Below are positions 1 to 10,693 of a stretch of DNA of 64,000 bases, piece by piece. The notes under the pieces are model-generated. The model saw only the letters and a program-made list of their open reading frames with translations. It was not told where the DNA came from and did no database searches. The stretch's first letter is position 1; each line of letters begins with the position of its first letter. Source of the DNA: Epithemia pelagica (lineage: Eukaryota; Bacillariophyta; Bacillariophyceae; Surirellales; Surirellaceae); assembly GCA_946965045.2 (NCBI GenBank), contig OX337229.1, forward strand, positions 2,790,001 to 2,854,000. Direction: 5' to 3'. The position numbers and the translations under genes are program-made.

Positions 1-359
1 GGTTCCGTGGCTGTGGCTGGAACTTGTTCCATGATCGCAACTTCTTCGGGAGTCGATTCGTCGTGTGACAGGGCTTGATCAGCCCCACCATTGTCTTGAG
101 GTTCTGGCACAGCGTCGGATTCCAATCCTTCTGGTTCTTCTTCTTGTGCGTTGGGATCAAAGATATCGTGCAACTCGCTCGACGATAGACCTCGACGGTC
201 CGACCGCTCCGTTCCACGAAGGCCTCCTCCTTCGTGCGGTGCTGGAGTACCGTCTCCTTGACCAGAACCTGTACCCACCGAAAGAAGCAGCAGCAACAGC
301 AACAAGGACGGCCGTGTCATGCGGGTGACACTGGACGGAACAAACATGATAGTGGACAT
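1..359 (-). CDS. Secreted or membrane protein, N-terminal fragment (runs off left edge)
   Basis: An open minus-strand frame starts at the ATG at 359-357, just after an in-frame TGA, and stays open to the window edge (119 codons). The protein begins with a short polar stretch and then a leucine run (Arg-Pro-Ser followed by about eight Leu, then Ser-Val-Gly-Thr-Gly-Ser-Gly), a typical cleavable signal peptide. A second in-frame ATG at 320 would give a start directly at the hydrophobic core. After the signal the sequence is polar, acidic and rich in Glu, Asp, Pro and Ser, with no recognisable domain. It probably enters the secretory pathway. Function is unknown because only the N-terminus is visible. 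Confidence 0.55.
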   Translation of the reverse strand, partial: MSTIMFVPSSVTRMTRPSLLLLLLLLSVGTGSGQGDGTPAPHEGGGLRGTERSDRRGLSSSELHDIFDPNAQEEEPEGLESDAVPEPQDNGGADQALSHDESTPEEVAIMEQVPATATE

Positions 360-1325
360 GACGCGATAGATTCAGTTTTCGTTTTGTGTTTTTCTGAAAA
401 GTGAATGCAAGCAGTCGTTGGATGACAAGCATGACAATCTCTGGAGGATGATGACTCATCTTGGAGAAAGAGAAAACGGAATCAACACACATGTTGAATC
501 ACACATCTGTTGGACAGAAGCGAAAGGAAGCGGGAGAGTGACAAGAAGAGGCTTTCCACAGGACAGAAACGAGCCTTCACGAAATGGAGAGGAGGGTGCA
601 ATCCATTTGCTCGAGGCGTTTGTAGATGCAACAGTGCGATCATCGGCCTCGAGAAGGTACGACACGCTTCCGAGTGGCCTCTGGTTCGGAGCAAGATGGT
701 GATGGTGGGTGTCTTGCGTATGAGGCGGCCTGTTGTTTGGAACCAAGATGGCGGATTCCTGTGTGTCTGTATCTTGTTTACTCGCTCTTGTAATGTAGGT
801 CTTGACGCATGATTGAATCGTGTCGCAGTGTCAGAAGCGCCAACGGACGGCGACCATGGTGGTAAAGAGGCAACCGAACGCCTGCTGCAGTGTAATGTGA
901 CCAACAAAGTAGGATTGCATGTACGAAGAATCGCGTACAAAAAGGTGGTGGCGGCCGGAAGAGCTGTCCGCCTACGATATCACACGACGGAACAACGGCG
1001 CATGGGAGTCGTTCGAATACTCGTAGCTGTTATGCTCCGCACATCTTTTTGACGTTGCTCGTTTCGACACATGCAACCAGATCTTGGTTTGGATCTCTGG
1101 AATCTGGACTCTCGAGGCGCTTTGTCTTTTGTGGGGATAGTTTCTCGGTTCCGTGGGGGGATTTGGGGGACCACCCCCATAGTTTTGGAACTTCCACGTC
1201 GTACACCGTGATTCACCTTCTGTACAAGTCCCAACCGGAACCTCGACCGTCTCACATACAACGAGACGATTTCCCAACACACTTCATAAAAAGATGAGAT
1301 CCTTTCGGCCTTTGGACCGATGAGA
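360..1325. other. Intergenic, no supported gene
   Basis: Several open frames of 80-150 codons overlap here on both strands, but none has a domain, a hydrophobic signal or a consistent frame. Their composition looks like chance. I see no tRNA-like fold. Confidence 0.5.
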
Positions 1326-2087
1326 GTATTAATACTTCCCGGTGTCGAGTCCTTTCAAGGAGGGACCGCCCGGCGAGGAGGGTAGAATGACGAGGAGGGC
1401 AATGGTCGAGGAGGGCGCACGCCCGACAAGACAATTGCCCGTCGAGTCATTCTCCCGACAAGCCGGGCGCGCCCGACGCGAGAGGACGGCCAGACACAGG
1501 GAAGTAGTAAACTTACTCCCTATCAAGCTGTGTAGGTAGTGAGAAATTCCTTGAAGCCATGTCACAAAGTGTCACACAAGTGTCACACACGAGGGGGAAA
1601 CCGCGCGACTCGCACGAAACTACTTCCCGGTTGTACAAAAAATTCCTACTGTAGTATAGAAATGTGAGACGAACTACCTACACAGTCTGGTATGGAGTTA
1701 GTATTAATACTTCCCGGTGTCGAGTCCTTTCAAGGAGGGACCGCCCGGCGCGGAGGGTAGAATGACGAGGAGGGCAATGGTCGAGGAGGGCGCACGCCCG
1801 ACAAGACAATTGCCCGTCGAGTCATTCTCCCGACAAGCCGGGCGCGCCCGACGCGAGAGGACGGCCAGACACAGGGAAGTAGTAAACTTACTCCCTATCA
1901 AGCTGTGTAGGTAGTGAGAAATTCCTTGAAGCCATGTCACAAAGTGTCACACAAGTGTCTCACAAGTGTCACACACGAAAGGGAAACCGTGCGACTCGCA
2001 CGAAACTACTTCCCGGTCGTACAAAAAATTCTTACTGTAGTATAAAAATGTGAGACGAACTACCTACACAGTCTGGTATGGAGTTAG
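1326..2087. repeat. Tandem duplication of a 375-bp unit carrying multi-stem palindromes
   Basis: Unit 1 spans 1326-1700 and unit 2 spans 1701-2087, in direct orientation and nearly identical. Unit 2 differs by a few substitutions and an 11-bp insertion in a run of GTGTCACA-type motifs. Each unit contains an interrupted palindrome (1326-1516 in unit 1) and a separate perfect 12-bp inverted repeat, TGTGTAGGTAGT at 1529-1540 paired with ACTACCTACACA at 1673-1684. The small open frames in the two copies mirror each other and are by-products of the palindrome. No transposase is present. It could be a non-autonomous fold-back element or a structural repeat. Confidence 0.9.
1367..1469. repeat. Interrupted palindrome, unit 1 (repeated at +375)
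   Basis: Going inward, four stems pair. CGCCCGGC (1367-1374) pairs with GCCGGGCG (1462-1469). GGGTAGAATGAC (1380-1391) pairs with GTCATTCTCCC (1446-1456) with one bulged T. GGGCAAT (1397-1403) pairs with ATTGCCC (1434-1440). GGGCG (1413-1417) pairs with CGCCC. The stems are separated by short unpaired spacers (gagga, gagga, ggtcgagga on the left; gacaagaca, gtcga, gacaa on the right). An outer arm around 1326-1340 and 1499-1516 pairs partly. Confidence 0.85.
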
Positions 2088-2492
2088 TAGTATACTCGTA
2101 CTCGTAGCCTCTTATGGCATTGTTATCTCGTCCGAAATCCCCCAAAATTCACAGTTCCCCCAGATCCCAATGCGCTTTTCCTATTATTAGGTAGTACTCC
2201 TAACTCCAAACTCCTACTCCAGTGTCCAGTGATCCATAATCCATAATCCTTCTGGTACGACAAAGTTAACTCGGGACCGAAAGGAGACTCACGAATGCTT
2301 CCTCTCCCCTCAGCCTTGAAGTTGACGGACTCAATTGTTATCGCCTGCCCGATCAAGACTACGACCAAAGAAAAGTAGATAGCCGTTGGAAACGCAGGGC
2401 GTCCCTCCCGGATCCTACCTTTTGGTATCATCTATCGCAATCGCATTTGGTATAAGATCCACCATACCAAAAACCAAAGTGTTGATGGCAAC

Positions 2493-4494
2493 ATGACAAT
2501 CCCAATCCCACTCACTTTGGCAGGCATAACAAAAACATCCGATCAACCAGAACCACCGTCACCAGCGTCCTTCTCCTACGACGCGCACCAACTGGCAACC
2601 ACGCACTTCAAGATCAACGTCAGAGAATCCCCAAAAACCCCAGAACCAACCAAGAGCTCACTCTTCCAATTCACTACGTTCAGACGGCAAAGGCTTGATC
2701 ACCTTTGGCGCCGTTCAGAGAATTTTAAGAGGATTTTTGCCGCTCCCGCAGTTCCCACAATTTTGCGGCCCCTCGCGTTTCCTCGGGTGCTCCAGGGGGG
2801 GGACCGTGGTCAAATCACGTTTGCTCCTGATCCAAGTGCTTCGGAGTTTGGTTCCAAAGTGGATTTGGCCTCGCGTGATACGTCGGATGTGTCGAGTAAT
2901 TTGGTATCGTTGTTCTGCCCGTTCAAGACAAGAAGCTTCTTTGCCTCGGCATCAAGAGGGTGGGAAACACCTTTTGCATCGACCCCAAGTGCTCCAAAGC
3001 CGGGGACCATGGCATGGGCGTCCCCCCTCATGACCTTGGCGTTGCCGGAGGCGTGTATATCATGAAGAATACTGCCTCAGCCTTTTGTTCACCCGTGGTT
3101 CCGATGGACATGGTCAGTCCTGAGGTAGTGAACAAACTGAAGGAGGAAAAGCACTCCTTGAGTGATTGGATCAAGAAGTTCTTGGTCCTGCGTCGACTTG
3201 ATCACATCAAGTCTGAAGGCGTTTCCTCCCCTTCTTTTGAAGATGAGGAGTCAAGGGTTGTGAAAGCAACCGTTCTTGATACTCCTATGACTACCACCAA
3301 GTCCATGCGAAAAACTTCCGTCACCTTTGCGGTTGACAACTTCTCGCCGCATCGGAAGATCCTCGCGGGCGATATCACCGAGGTTGTCCGTAGAGTCCAA
3401 CAAGACCCCTCCATCATCCCCACGGTGGTCCGTGAGGTAGAAGATTCAGTGATGGAGGCTGGCGAATTGATCCAGGCTCTATCAAAGGATCAATCCCAAG
3501 CCAAGAAGGAAACAGTGAATTCCGTGGAGTCGCTGGGCCTTCAACTTGAGAAATTGCAAATGGAGATTGGGCCGAGGGAGGAATTGCAGGAAGAATTCCA
3601 AGCCCCTACCCTGTGGGGTATCATCCAGGCCATCACCGGCTCCCTCTCCCAGTCCAAACCTTCTGTCCAGCTAGAGGCTACCGAGGAGGATAAAATTCTT
3701 CAAATTGAAGCAGACCTTTCGAAGACGGCGACCTTTGTGCGATCCCTGCAAATGGATACTTTGGCTCGCCTTCAGACGCTCCAAGCGGAATCAAAAGGAT
3801 GGGTTGACAGTCTCCGAACCAGTTTGGTCAAAGGATTACAAGGCCTGATTTCTCGTGTGGGAAATGTGGAACAACAGGTGGTGGCTATTTCCCAGCAGCA
3901 AGCTGCCTCTAGTTCCATGGGCTGGAGCAGGAGCCCGAGGCTCGCTCACTAGCGATGTCAATGCTGTCAATGTCCATTGGTTGTTGTCGTGAGCTCATCA
4001 ATTACTTCGACGAAACCATGAATGAGTTAATGACCAAATCGAAGTTCACCAAGAAAAAGGCCTTTAGTTTAGTGACTCAAGTGGTTCGGCGGTTCTTCCT
4101 TGACTTGTACAAGGTTCGAGCCCAGGTCTACTCATAGCTCTCTACAGCGGACAGTGCCGGGCAGTGTGCATGGATGTTGTATGGGGTTCTCCGAACCCAT
4201 GACATCATGACGGAGTATTCTCAGGCAAGGTTCAAAAACCACCCCTCGGTGTCTAGTGAATACATCCAATTCTTATCCACTAATTCAGGATTTGAATCGC
4301 TCAAGACGCTGGAAGACAAGGTTGATCATCACAAGCAAACGCTTGGTCAAATCACCAAGGATTGTCAAGCAGCGAAGAAGGCGGCGGAGACCGCGAATAG
4401 CACCGTTGATACGCTCAAGAAGGAATTACAAGAACTCAAACGCAACAACAAGAAGCGTCAGGGCAACTCTGGTGGTGCTGGTGACGCCTCTTGA
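2493..4494 (+). pseudogene. Gag-like region of the DIRS-like element, frame-broken
   Basis: Coding signal moves through three frames. One frame runs from ATG 2493 to about 2895. A second runs about 2900-3952, including Cys-Ile-Asp-Pro-Lys-Cys and a long helical Glu/Gln/Lys-rich stretch. A third runs from about 3955. The third frame carries a TAG at 4135-4137 and ends at a TGA at 4492-4494. Its last 100 codons are Lys/Glu/Ala-rich, heptad-like and probably coiled coil. A run of eight G near 2795 could be a frameshift or assembly error. The position before RT and the helical character suggest a structural Gag; there is no CCHC knuckle. The breaks may be mutations or recoding sites. Confidence 0.55.
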
Positions 4495-7400
4495 AATCTA
4501 GGAGCATCTAAATTAGGACCGGATGATTCTACAATCGAAGACTCCTATTTAGATGCTCTTAGTGTAGCGTCGTCTGTGACCACAGCTACAGAAACATTTC
4601 CGTTCACCCCTCCCCGTGTCCGGCCCAACCCTCCGAGGGATATCTCCTGTCCTCGACCCACAAAGCGAATGGTGGACCGGGGGGAGCGTGTCTTCCGAGA
4701 AGATCTCTCTTGCCTATTGCTGGGGCAAAGCAGCTGCTATTGGGGCCTGGCCTTAAATCCAGGCGACTGGAGCGGCATTTACATGCTTAGCTCTGACTAT
4801 GCCGCTCGACGGGCTGATCCTTTCTGGCGGTGTGTCCCTGATTACTTCAAAGACAAGTTGTTTCTGGTCCCAAGTATCGACATGGTGTTGGGCCGCATGC
4901 TTATTTCTGTGGTTCTCCTCGAAGGCGATCCGGATTTCTTGTCCTCACAACTGGTGTCTGTGCCGCGTGATTGGGCTGTGCTTTTCTTATTGCCTTCCGG
5001 GTGGACTCGTCCGTTGTTGCCTGATGTGACCTGGATCACAGTCACTCACAAGCAATGCGGGGGTATTACCTCCGCTCGAGTCAACATTGGTAGACGGCAT
5101 GTCCCTCCCCTTCATTTCAAAACAACGGTGCGGCGGTCTATTTCTTCCGTCCTTGACCATTCGATTCGACCACAATACTGCACTGATGCCGGGCCTGACG
5201 AGCCACATTACTTGGGGGTCAGCAGTTTGTTGACTTGGGCCCTTGATTGACCTATTCTGCTCCCTACCACCTTCTTCAAATCTGGATGGGGCTACCGTCG
5301 ACTTTCCCCTGGGGAACTGGGGACTGCCTTTGATTTACCTTTATGGTTGGATCCTTCCTCTCCTCCCTTTGTTTGGTGGCGCAGCCAATTGCTCTCCCCT
5401 CGCACGATTCCTATTAAGATCCCGTCTACCATTTTGTCCGCGGCCTTGCCTCACTTGCTCCCCGTGTTGGTCCATCACACTTGCGAGCATGCGTGTGTCA
5501 AACGTGACCCCACACCGCTTTCTCCTCCTACTCCCAAACGTGGTCGTTGGCTTCCTCTTTCTGTTGAAACGGTGCAAGATGGCGTCGTGGGTACGTGGCT
5601 CCCGGCCATCCGGAGCTTTCTCCCTCACTCTGCGTGGTTGGACGAGTCGTTGATTGCTGCGCAGGCCACCAAATCGGATGATGCCATTACCCCGTTTTGG
5701 CTTTGGGACAAGCGCATCCAGGGCATTTTCCCTTGGCTCACCACCCGCGCGTTGGACGGTTTCCGTCTCCTGGCTGTTCGCTGGTGGAGACGTTCCCTTT
5801 TTCGGGTTTTTACGGCTTATTTGCGCTCCCGATTTGGAGCCTCATGGTTGGATTTGTTGACTGTGGGCGCAAAGGCTCAAGGGGGGGGGGATATTTTCTC
5901 TTTGCAAGACGTCCGCCTCGCCGGTTGTTCCGTTCTGTCTCAGCTGCTTGGCGCCTCTTGGTGGGAATGGGATCATGGATCCTCACTAATCTTCTGGCGG
6001 TGGAATGGCCTGGAGCAACAACGGAACGCGCACTTTGGCCAACCCATTCGTGTGGCAGCCCCTCTCCCCTCCAACAAACGGCCTCAACGTCCTCCCGCTC
6101 CCGACTCGGTCCCACGGGTGGCCGCAAAACTTGCTAAAGTGTTGCATCGGGGCTTCTTCGATCAAGGACAACCGATCCAGAGTCTTACGGATTTCTTTGA
6201 TGTTCCAAAGGGCGATTCGGATATCCGGATGGTCTATAACGGAACTAGTAGTGGGCTCAATGACGCCCTTTGGGCGCCAAACTTTTGGCTCCCCACCGCT
6301 GAGTCTTCCTTGCGATTACTCACCAGCGAGTCCTACTGTGGGGATATGGACCTGGGTGAAATGTTTCTCAACTTCCCCATGGACGTTAATCTCCGTCCAT
6401 ACGCTGGAGTTGATCTCCACCCTATCGTCCATGCTCTTCCCGCGGATGCGCTGACCCACCGCAACTCGGACCAAGTTCGTTGGAATCGTCTTTTCATGGG
6501 CATGCTCCCCAGCCCGTATCACTCTGTCGAACAATTTTACCTTGCCGAGGAAGTTGCAATTGGGTCCCCCTCGGAACCGGATAACCCATGTGGATTTGAT
6601 GAGATCCGTTTCAACATACCAGGATCTTCAGACTACAACCCAGTGCTTCCCTGGACCATGAAGTGGAACACCAAATCTGATTCTATTGCTGGAGACTCCA
6701 TCACCTACATGGATGATATTCGTATAGTGGGATCCTCTGCGGAGAATGCCTGGCAGGTAGCCCGAAGGCTCCAATACTTCGGTATCCAAGACGCACCTAG
6801 AAAGCGTCGCCCTCCTTCAAAAACGCCTGGAGCATGGGCTGGCTCAGTGCAACATATCACCAAAGACGCCGTGTCTAAAACGGTAACTCAAGCCAAATGG
6901 GATAAAGGTCGAAACATCATCGCGCCTTATGTGGAGGCGTTCAAACAAACCGACACCCTCCCAACCTTCTCCCACAAACAGATGCAGCGAGATGTGGGTT
7001 TTCTAGTCCATCTTGCCCTAACTTACGCCGCCCTTATGCCTTTCTTAAAGGGTTTTTACCTCACAATGAACAATTGGAGGGGAGGAAGCAATGCTGATGG
7101 TTGGAAACTGAGTGCACGAGAATGGATCTCGTTACTCCAAGTCAAGATGGCCGATCAAGAAGTCAATTCAATTTGCGGCCTGCTGGAGGACGATGAAGAC
7201 AATCGTGACACCAAATCCACAACACCAACTCAGCGCAGCAGTGCAAAGCCTCCTCAACAAATTCAAGCGGTTCCTAGGCTGCGTTCAGATATCAAAGCTA
7301 TTGCCATCATGTTCGAAACCTCCAATCCGCCCATCATTCAAGTTCGCAGCTCTTCCATCTTTGTTGCTATCTACGGTGCAGGAGATGCGTCTGGAACTGG

Positions 7401-8475
7401 GTTTGGCTCTGCTATCCTCCTACCTCAAAAGAGCTTATCTTACAGGATTGGCGTATGGCGACATGACGATGTGGTTGGTGAATCCTTGAATTGGAAAGAA
7501 TTCACAAACTGTGTCGAGGCAATGGAGGAAGAGGCGGAAAAGGGAAACCTCTCATCAACGGAGCTCTTCTTCTTCACAGACAATACTACCGTAGAGAGAT
7601 GTTTCTACAAAGGTTCATCGTCAAGCGAAAAATTACTGGACCTAATAATGCGGCTTCGACGACTGGAAATGCGCTATTCCCTCCGCTTGCACATCTCTCA
7701 TGTGTCGGGCAAACGCATGATCGCCTGGGGAGTAGATGGCATTTCCAGAGGACAACTTAATGAAGGAGTCATGGCCGGCAAGCCAATGCTTTCTTTCATA
7801 CCCCTACACAAAACACCTATGCAAATGTCACCGACACTATTTGAATGGGTGAAGTCCTGGTTGGGCCCCAAGACTGAACTACTTACCCCTATGGACTGGT
7901 TCACCACGGGCCATGACATACGGGGATGGACTCTCCCATCCGAATACAATCAACTGTCCCTGCCAATCCTCAGGCCAGGACATTTTGTATGGAGTCCTCC
8001 ACCGGGAGCAGCAGACGTGGCAATCGAGCAACTTCGTAAGGCCCGGCACAAGCGTCAAAGATCTACCCACATCTTTTTCTGTCAACGCCTGCTGACTCCC
8101 AAGTGGTACAAGCAACTACACAAAGCTTGCGATTTAGTAATTGAAATACCGGCAGTGACGAGATTTTGGCCAAAGGAAAACTTCGAACCCCTCATCATTG
8201 GTTTTGTTTTCCCTTTCCTTAGGTCAAAACCCTGGCAACTCCGAGGTACACCTAAGATGTTCGCAATTGAGCGGACTCTGCGAAAACTGTGTCCGGAGGA
8301 TGAAGTGGCAGGACGGAATCTTCTGTGGAAATTTCTCGTTCAAGCTTGGAAAATGGGATCCATGTCAGAAGTCATGGTGTCCCGAGTGTTATTCTTTGAA
8401 AGAGGACACAAGTTTCTACATCGCGAGCAAGTTTACCCTAAAAGAAGAAAACGACGACGATCGACTGGTAGCTAG
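4495..8475 (+). CDS. Reverse transcriptase-RNase H polyprotein of the DIRS-like element
   Basis: This frame is open from 4495 except for one TGA at 5248-5250; the uninterrupted part after that TGA runs 5251-8475. RT motif A is Gly-Asp-Met-Asp-Leu-Gly-Glu-Met-Phe near 6350. A motif-B-like segment follows (Phe-Met-Gly-Met-Leu-Pro-Ser-Pro), and motif C is Tyr-Met-Asp-Asp near 6710. RNase H has Gly-Asp-Ala-Ser-Gly (about 7380), Asn-Trp-Lys-Glu-Phe (about 7490), Phe-Thr-Asp-Asn-Thr (about 7575) and Val-Asp-Gly-Ile-Ser-Arg (about 7735), giving the expected D-E-D-D set. A C-terminal domain with Trp-Ser-Pro-Pro-Pro (near 7990) resembles the domain after RNase H in DIRS elements. No conventional ATG opens the frame cleanly, so it may be made by readthrough from gag. 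Confidence 0.85.
4502..4558 (+). promoter_or_regulatory. Stem-loop just downstream of the gag-like TGA stop
   Basis: The segment at 4502-4518 (GAGCATCTAAATTAGGA) is complementary, with one bulge, to 4543-4558 (TCCTATTTAGATGCTC). This encloses a 24-nt loop and begins 8 nt after the TGA at 4492-4494. The frame is the same before and after the stop, which is the arrangement of stop-codon readthrough signals. No function has been shown. Confidence 0.5.
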
Positions 8476-9793
8476 CGAGTGGCGGTCCCGAACCAAAGAC
8501 ATATCTGAAGATTTCGTTCGAGCCAGAAAGGGAGATCACCTAATGACCCCCTTCGAATGCGACTTGTGCATCTTTAGAAAGCTTCGGCACGTCAACCCAG
8601 ACCCTCAACAACCTCAAGACCAATATCTCCTCAAGTGCATCCGAAGAATGAACCTAGACGCATTCTGGAGCCGCGCTTCCAGCACGGTCAAACAGAACCA
8701 CTTACTCGCCACCCGAATGATTGACCGCTCCTCCAAGGTTGGAATCCCTTATGGTCCTTTCATTCGACGTCAGCCCTTCCCTTCGTTCGATCATTGCGGA
8801 TACCACACCGCTTACCTAATGCTTGATGCCTCCCTGGATCAAGGACGATATCACAAGGATCACAAACAATTCGACTCCATTCGAAAAATACGATCCACTT
8901 ATTCAAACTTTATCAGAACAACCACTTCCACAATTGTTGGCCAACTACCCCTCACTCTTCTAGACAATGACGTAAAATCTTCATTACGCATTGGCTCCGA
9001 CGAAAGTGGTTCCTTGTGGTTTGCCCTATTCACCGAAGGTTGTAAACGGAGAATGGGCCAGGACTGGAGACCGGACCAAGCTATTACCCCGGAATTAATG
9101 ATCGCTCTCCTTGATCATTTGGAACACCTCATTATCAATGCATCTCGACAGGAAGACTCCTATTTCATGATTATGGCTGGAGCGTACTTTATCACTTGCT
9201 TCGTCCTTTCCTTGCGTGGTCCAGAGGGCCTCCTGTTGAATCTAGAAGGCATTTTGAAGCACGGCGATGCCCAATCGCACAAGGACTGCGTCGTCATTGT
9301 TCTATGGGGACAAGTAAAAGGCGAACATATCGAACGATCTCATCTCCTCCCTTCGATCAACACGACTGGGTCCGGACTGCAAGTTCGACGATGGATAAGA
9401 AGAGCAGTGGTCCTCGCTCAAGATAACTCAAGGAGCAGAGGACCTTTGATGCTCCACAAAAACGGTGACAACATCAAACCAAGACAACTGGACGACCTCC
9501 TTCATCAAACACTCACGGCCATCTATTCCACCTCTCCAGAACTGTTCCCCTCCACCGCCATCAGAAACGAAGAAGACATTGCTTTGAAATATTCTGCCTT
9601 CCGATCCTTCCGCAGAGGCTCCAACACAAGAGCCAAAGAAATGGGTGTCTCCGTCCCAGACACAGAAGTCGTCAACAGATGGCGTGGCCGTGACAAGGCG
9701 GGGACCAGAAAACAAGGAGGTCCCATCGACCAGATGTATTCAGACCTCTCCCTTTTGATTGCACCATTCATCCGGTACACCAAAAGCATGTAA
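8198..9793 (+). CDS. Tyrosine recombinase of the DIRS-like element
   Basis: This 531-residue frame overlaps the RT frame by 278 nt in a different register; the coding signal switches near 8340. The N-terminal third has a treble-clef-like set (Trp-Cys-Pro-Glu-Cys and later Cys-Asp-Leu-Cys). The C-terminal catalytic domain shows the first Arg in Ser-Leu-Arg-Gly-Pro-Glu-Gly, a Lys in Gly-Gln-Val-Lys-Gly, the second Arg block Arg-Ser-Phe-Arg-Arg-Gly-Ser, a Trp in the third box (Asn-Arg-Trp-Arg-Gly) and the nucleophile in Ile-Arg-Tyr-Thr-Lys near the end. The usual His of the second block is Arg here. It would integrate the circular cDNA without target duplication. It is intact despite damage upstream. 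Confidence 0.8.
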   Translation: MVLFSLSLGQNPGNSEVHLRCSQLSGLCENCVRRMKWQDGIFCGNFSFKLGKWDPCQKSWCPECYSLKEDTSFYIASKFTLKEENDDDRLVASEWRSRTKDISEDFVRARKGDHLMTPFECDLCIFRKLRHVNPDPQQPQDQYLLKCIRRMNLDAFWSRASSTVKQNHLLATRMIDRSSKVGIPYGPFIRRQPFPSFDHCGYHTAYLMLDASLDQGRYHKDHKQFDSIRKIRSTYSNFIRTTTSTIVGQLPLTLLDNDVKSSLRIGSDESGSLWFALFTEGCKRRMGQDWRPDQAITPELMIALLDHLEHLIINASRQEDSYFMIMAGAYFITCFVLSLRGPEGLLLNLEGILKHGDAQSHKDCVVIVLWGQVKGEHIERSHLLPSINTTGSGLQVRRWIRRAVVLAQDNSRSRGPLMLHKNGDNIKPRQLDDLLHQTLTAIYSTSPELFPSTAIRNEEDIALKYSAFRSFRRGSNTRAKEMGVSVPDTEVVNRWRGRDKAGTRKQGGPIDQMYSDLSLLIAPFIRYTKSM

Positions 9794-10250
9794 CGAACAC
9801 TCAAGATTCTCAACGGGGGGTTTTCGGGACCAACAAGCTACCTTGGGCTGACATGGCAAAGCCCTGGTATCTTGCTCTGGGAGCTTCTACTCGGGTTCAA
9901 CGAGAGGTGACCGCCTGCACTTCGGGGACGACGATTGTATGGTGCTACCTGATCGTCCGCCCCGAGCTCAGTGGAGGGATCACGGGATCCTCTTGTTCGT
10001 TCCTAGGGTTTTGGCTTTTGGATCTGGTTCCCTCACTTTCATCTGAAAGCGACGACCCTTGCTGGTGAAGGATTCCATCCTTAACCCCCCACATTACGAT
10101 TCAACTTAACAGTTGTGATCGGTTGAGTTTAAAAATCTTAAATTATCCTTTCTTTCTCTTCTCTCTTATTGGGGTACTCCGGACATGGATTGCCGCTTGG
10201 ACCGTGACAAGGTGAAGAACATTGGCTAAGGGGAAGGAGCCTGACTGAGA

Positions 10251-10693
10251 CTCAACAAAGGCCCATAGCATACGAGTACTCGTACGAGTAGATTTGGTGT
10301 GATTGTAGAGAAATGACTACTACTCGTACAAGTACAAGTAGACAAACAAAAACGCTTTCAAAGGCCAACGGTAGCGACAAAGAAGGTGGCAAGGTCTCAA
10401 GTCCAAAGGCTTTTCCGATTCCCGAGTCCAGATCTCTATTCGTAATTTGTAGTCTCTCTTCCGTATGGTGTATGGTATCTCTCGGACTCGTCGGAGTGAG
10501 CATCAGATCAGAGATGGACGTGTTGGTTGCACAGCTAGCAGACGTGAGCCCTCTATCTAATGTTTCATGGGTTCTTCTTTCAATCAACCTATTGTAATTG
10601 TACGCGTGAGCTCTCCTGGTGATCCATCATAGAGAGAGATATTAATATTAATAGCCACGCCTATCCTACTCGTGAGTTGTACAGTCGTAAGTC
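10251..10693. other. Intergenic, CTCGTA/TACGAG motifs
   Basis: No gene is supported. Clustered TACGAG and CTCGTA hexamers occur around 10268-10290 and 10320-10340. Two opposing open frames of about 100 codons (10252-10587 and 10313-10597) overlap and lack domains. Confidence 0.5.

Larger units (their letters stand above)
2100..10250 (+). mobile_element. DIRS-like tyrosine-recombinase retrotransposon (boundaries approximate)
   Basis: In order on the plus strand lie a gag-like region (about 2493-4494), a long reverse transcriptase-RNase H frame (to 8475) and a tyrosine recombinase overlapping it (8198-9793). RT/RNase H followed by a tyrosine recombinase instead of a DDE integrase defines the DIRS/Ngaro/PAT order. 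The gag-like part has shifted frames and in-frame stops, while RT and recombinase are open. I found no clear inverted LTRs or split direct repeats in the flanks (2100-2492 and 9794-10250), so the ends given are estimates. Confidence 0.8.

Noticed and set aside
482-940. 152-codon minus-strand frame
   Set aside because: No domain, overlapped by frames on the other strand, and composition like the flanking noncoding DNA.
1329-1565. Pair of 78-codon frames repeated at 1704-1940
   Set aside because: They are the translation of the palindromic repeat unit; both strands are open because of its symmetry.
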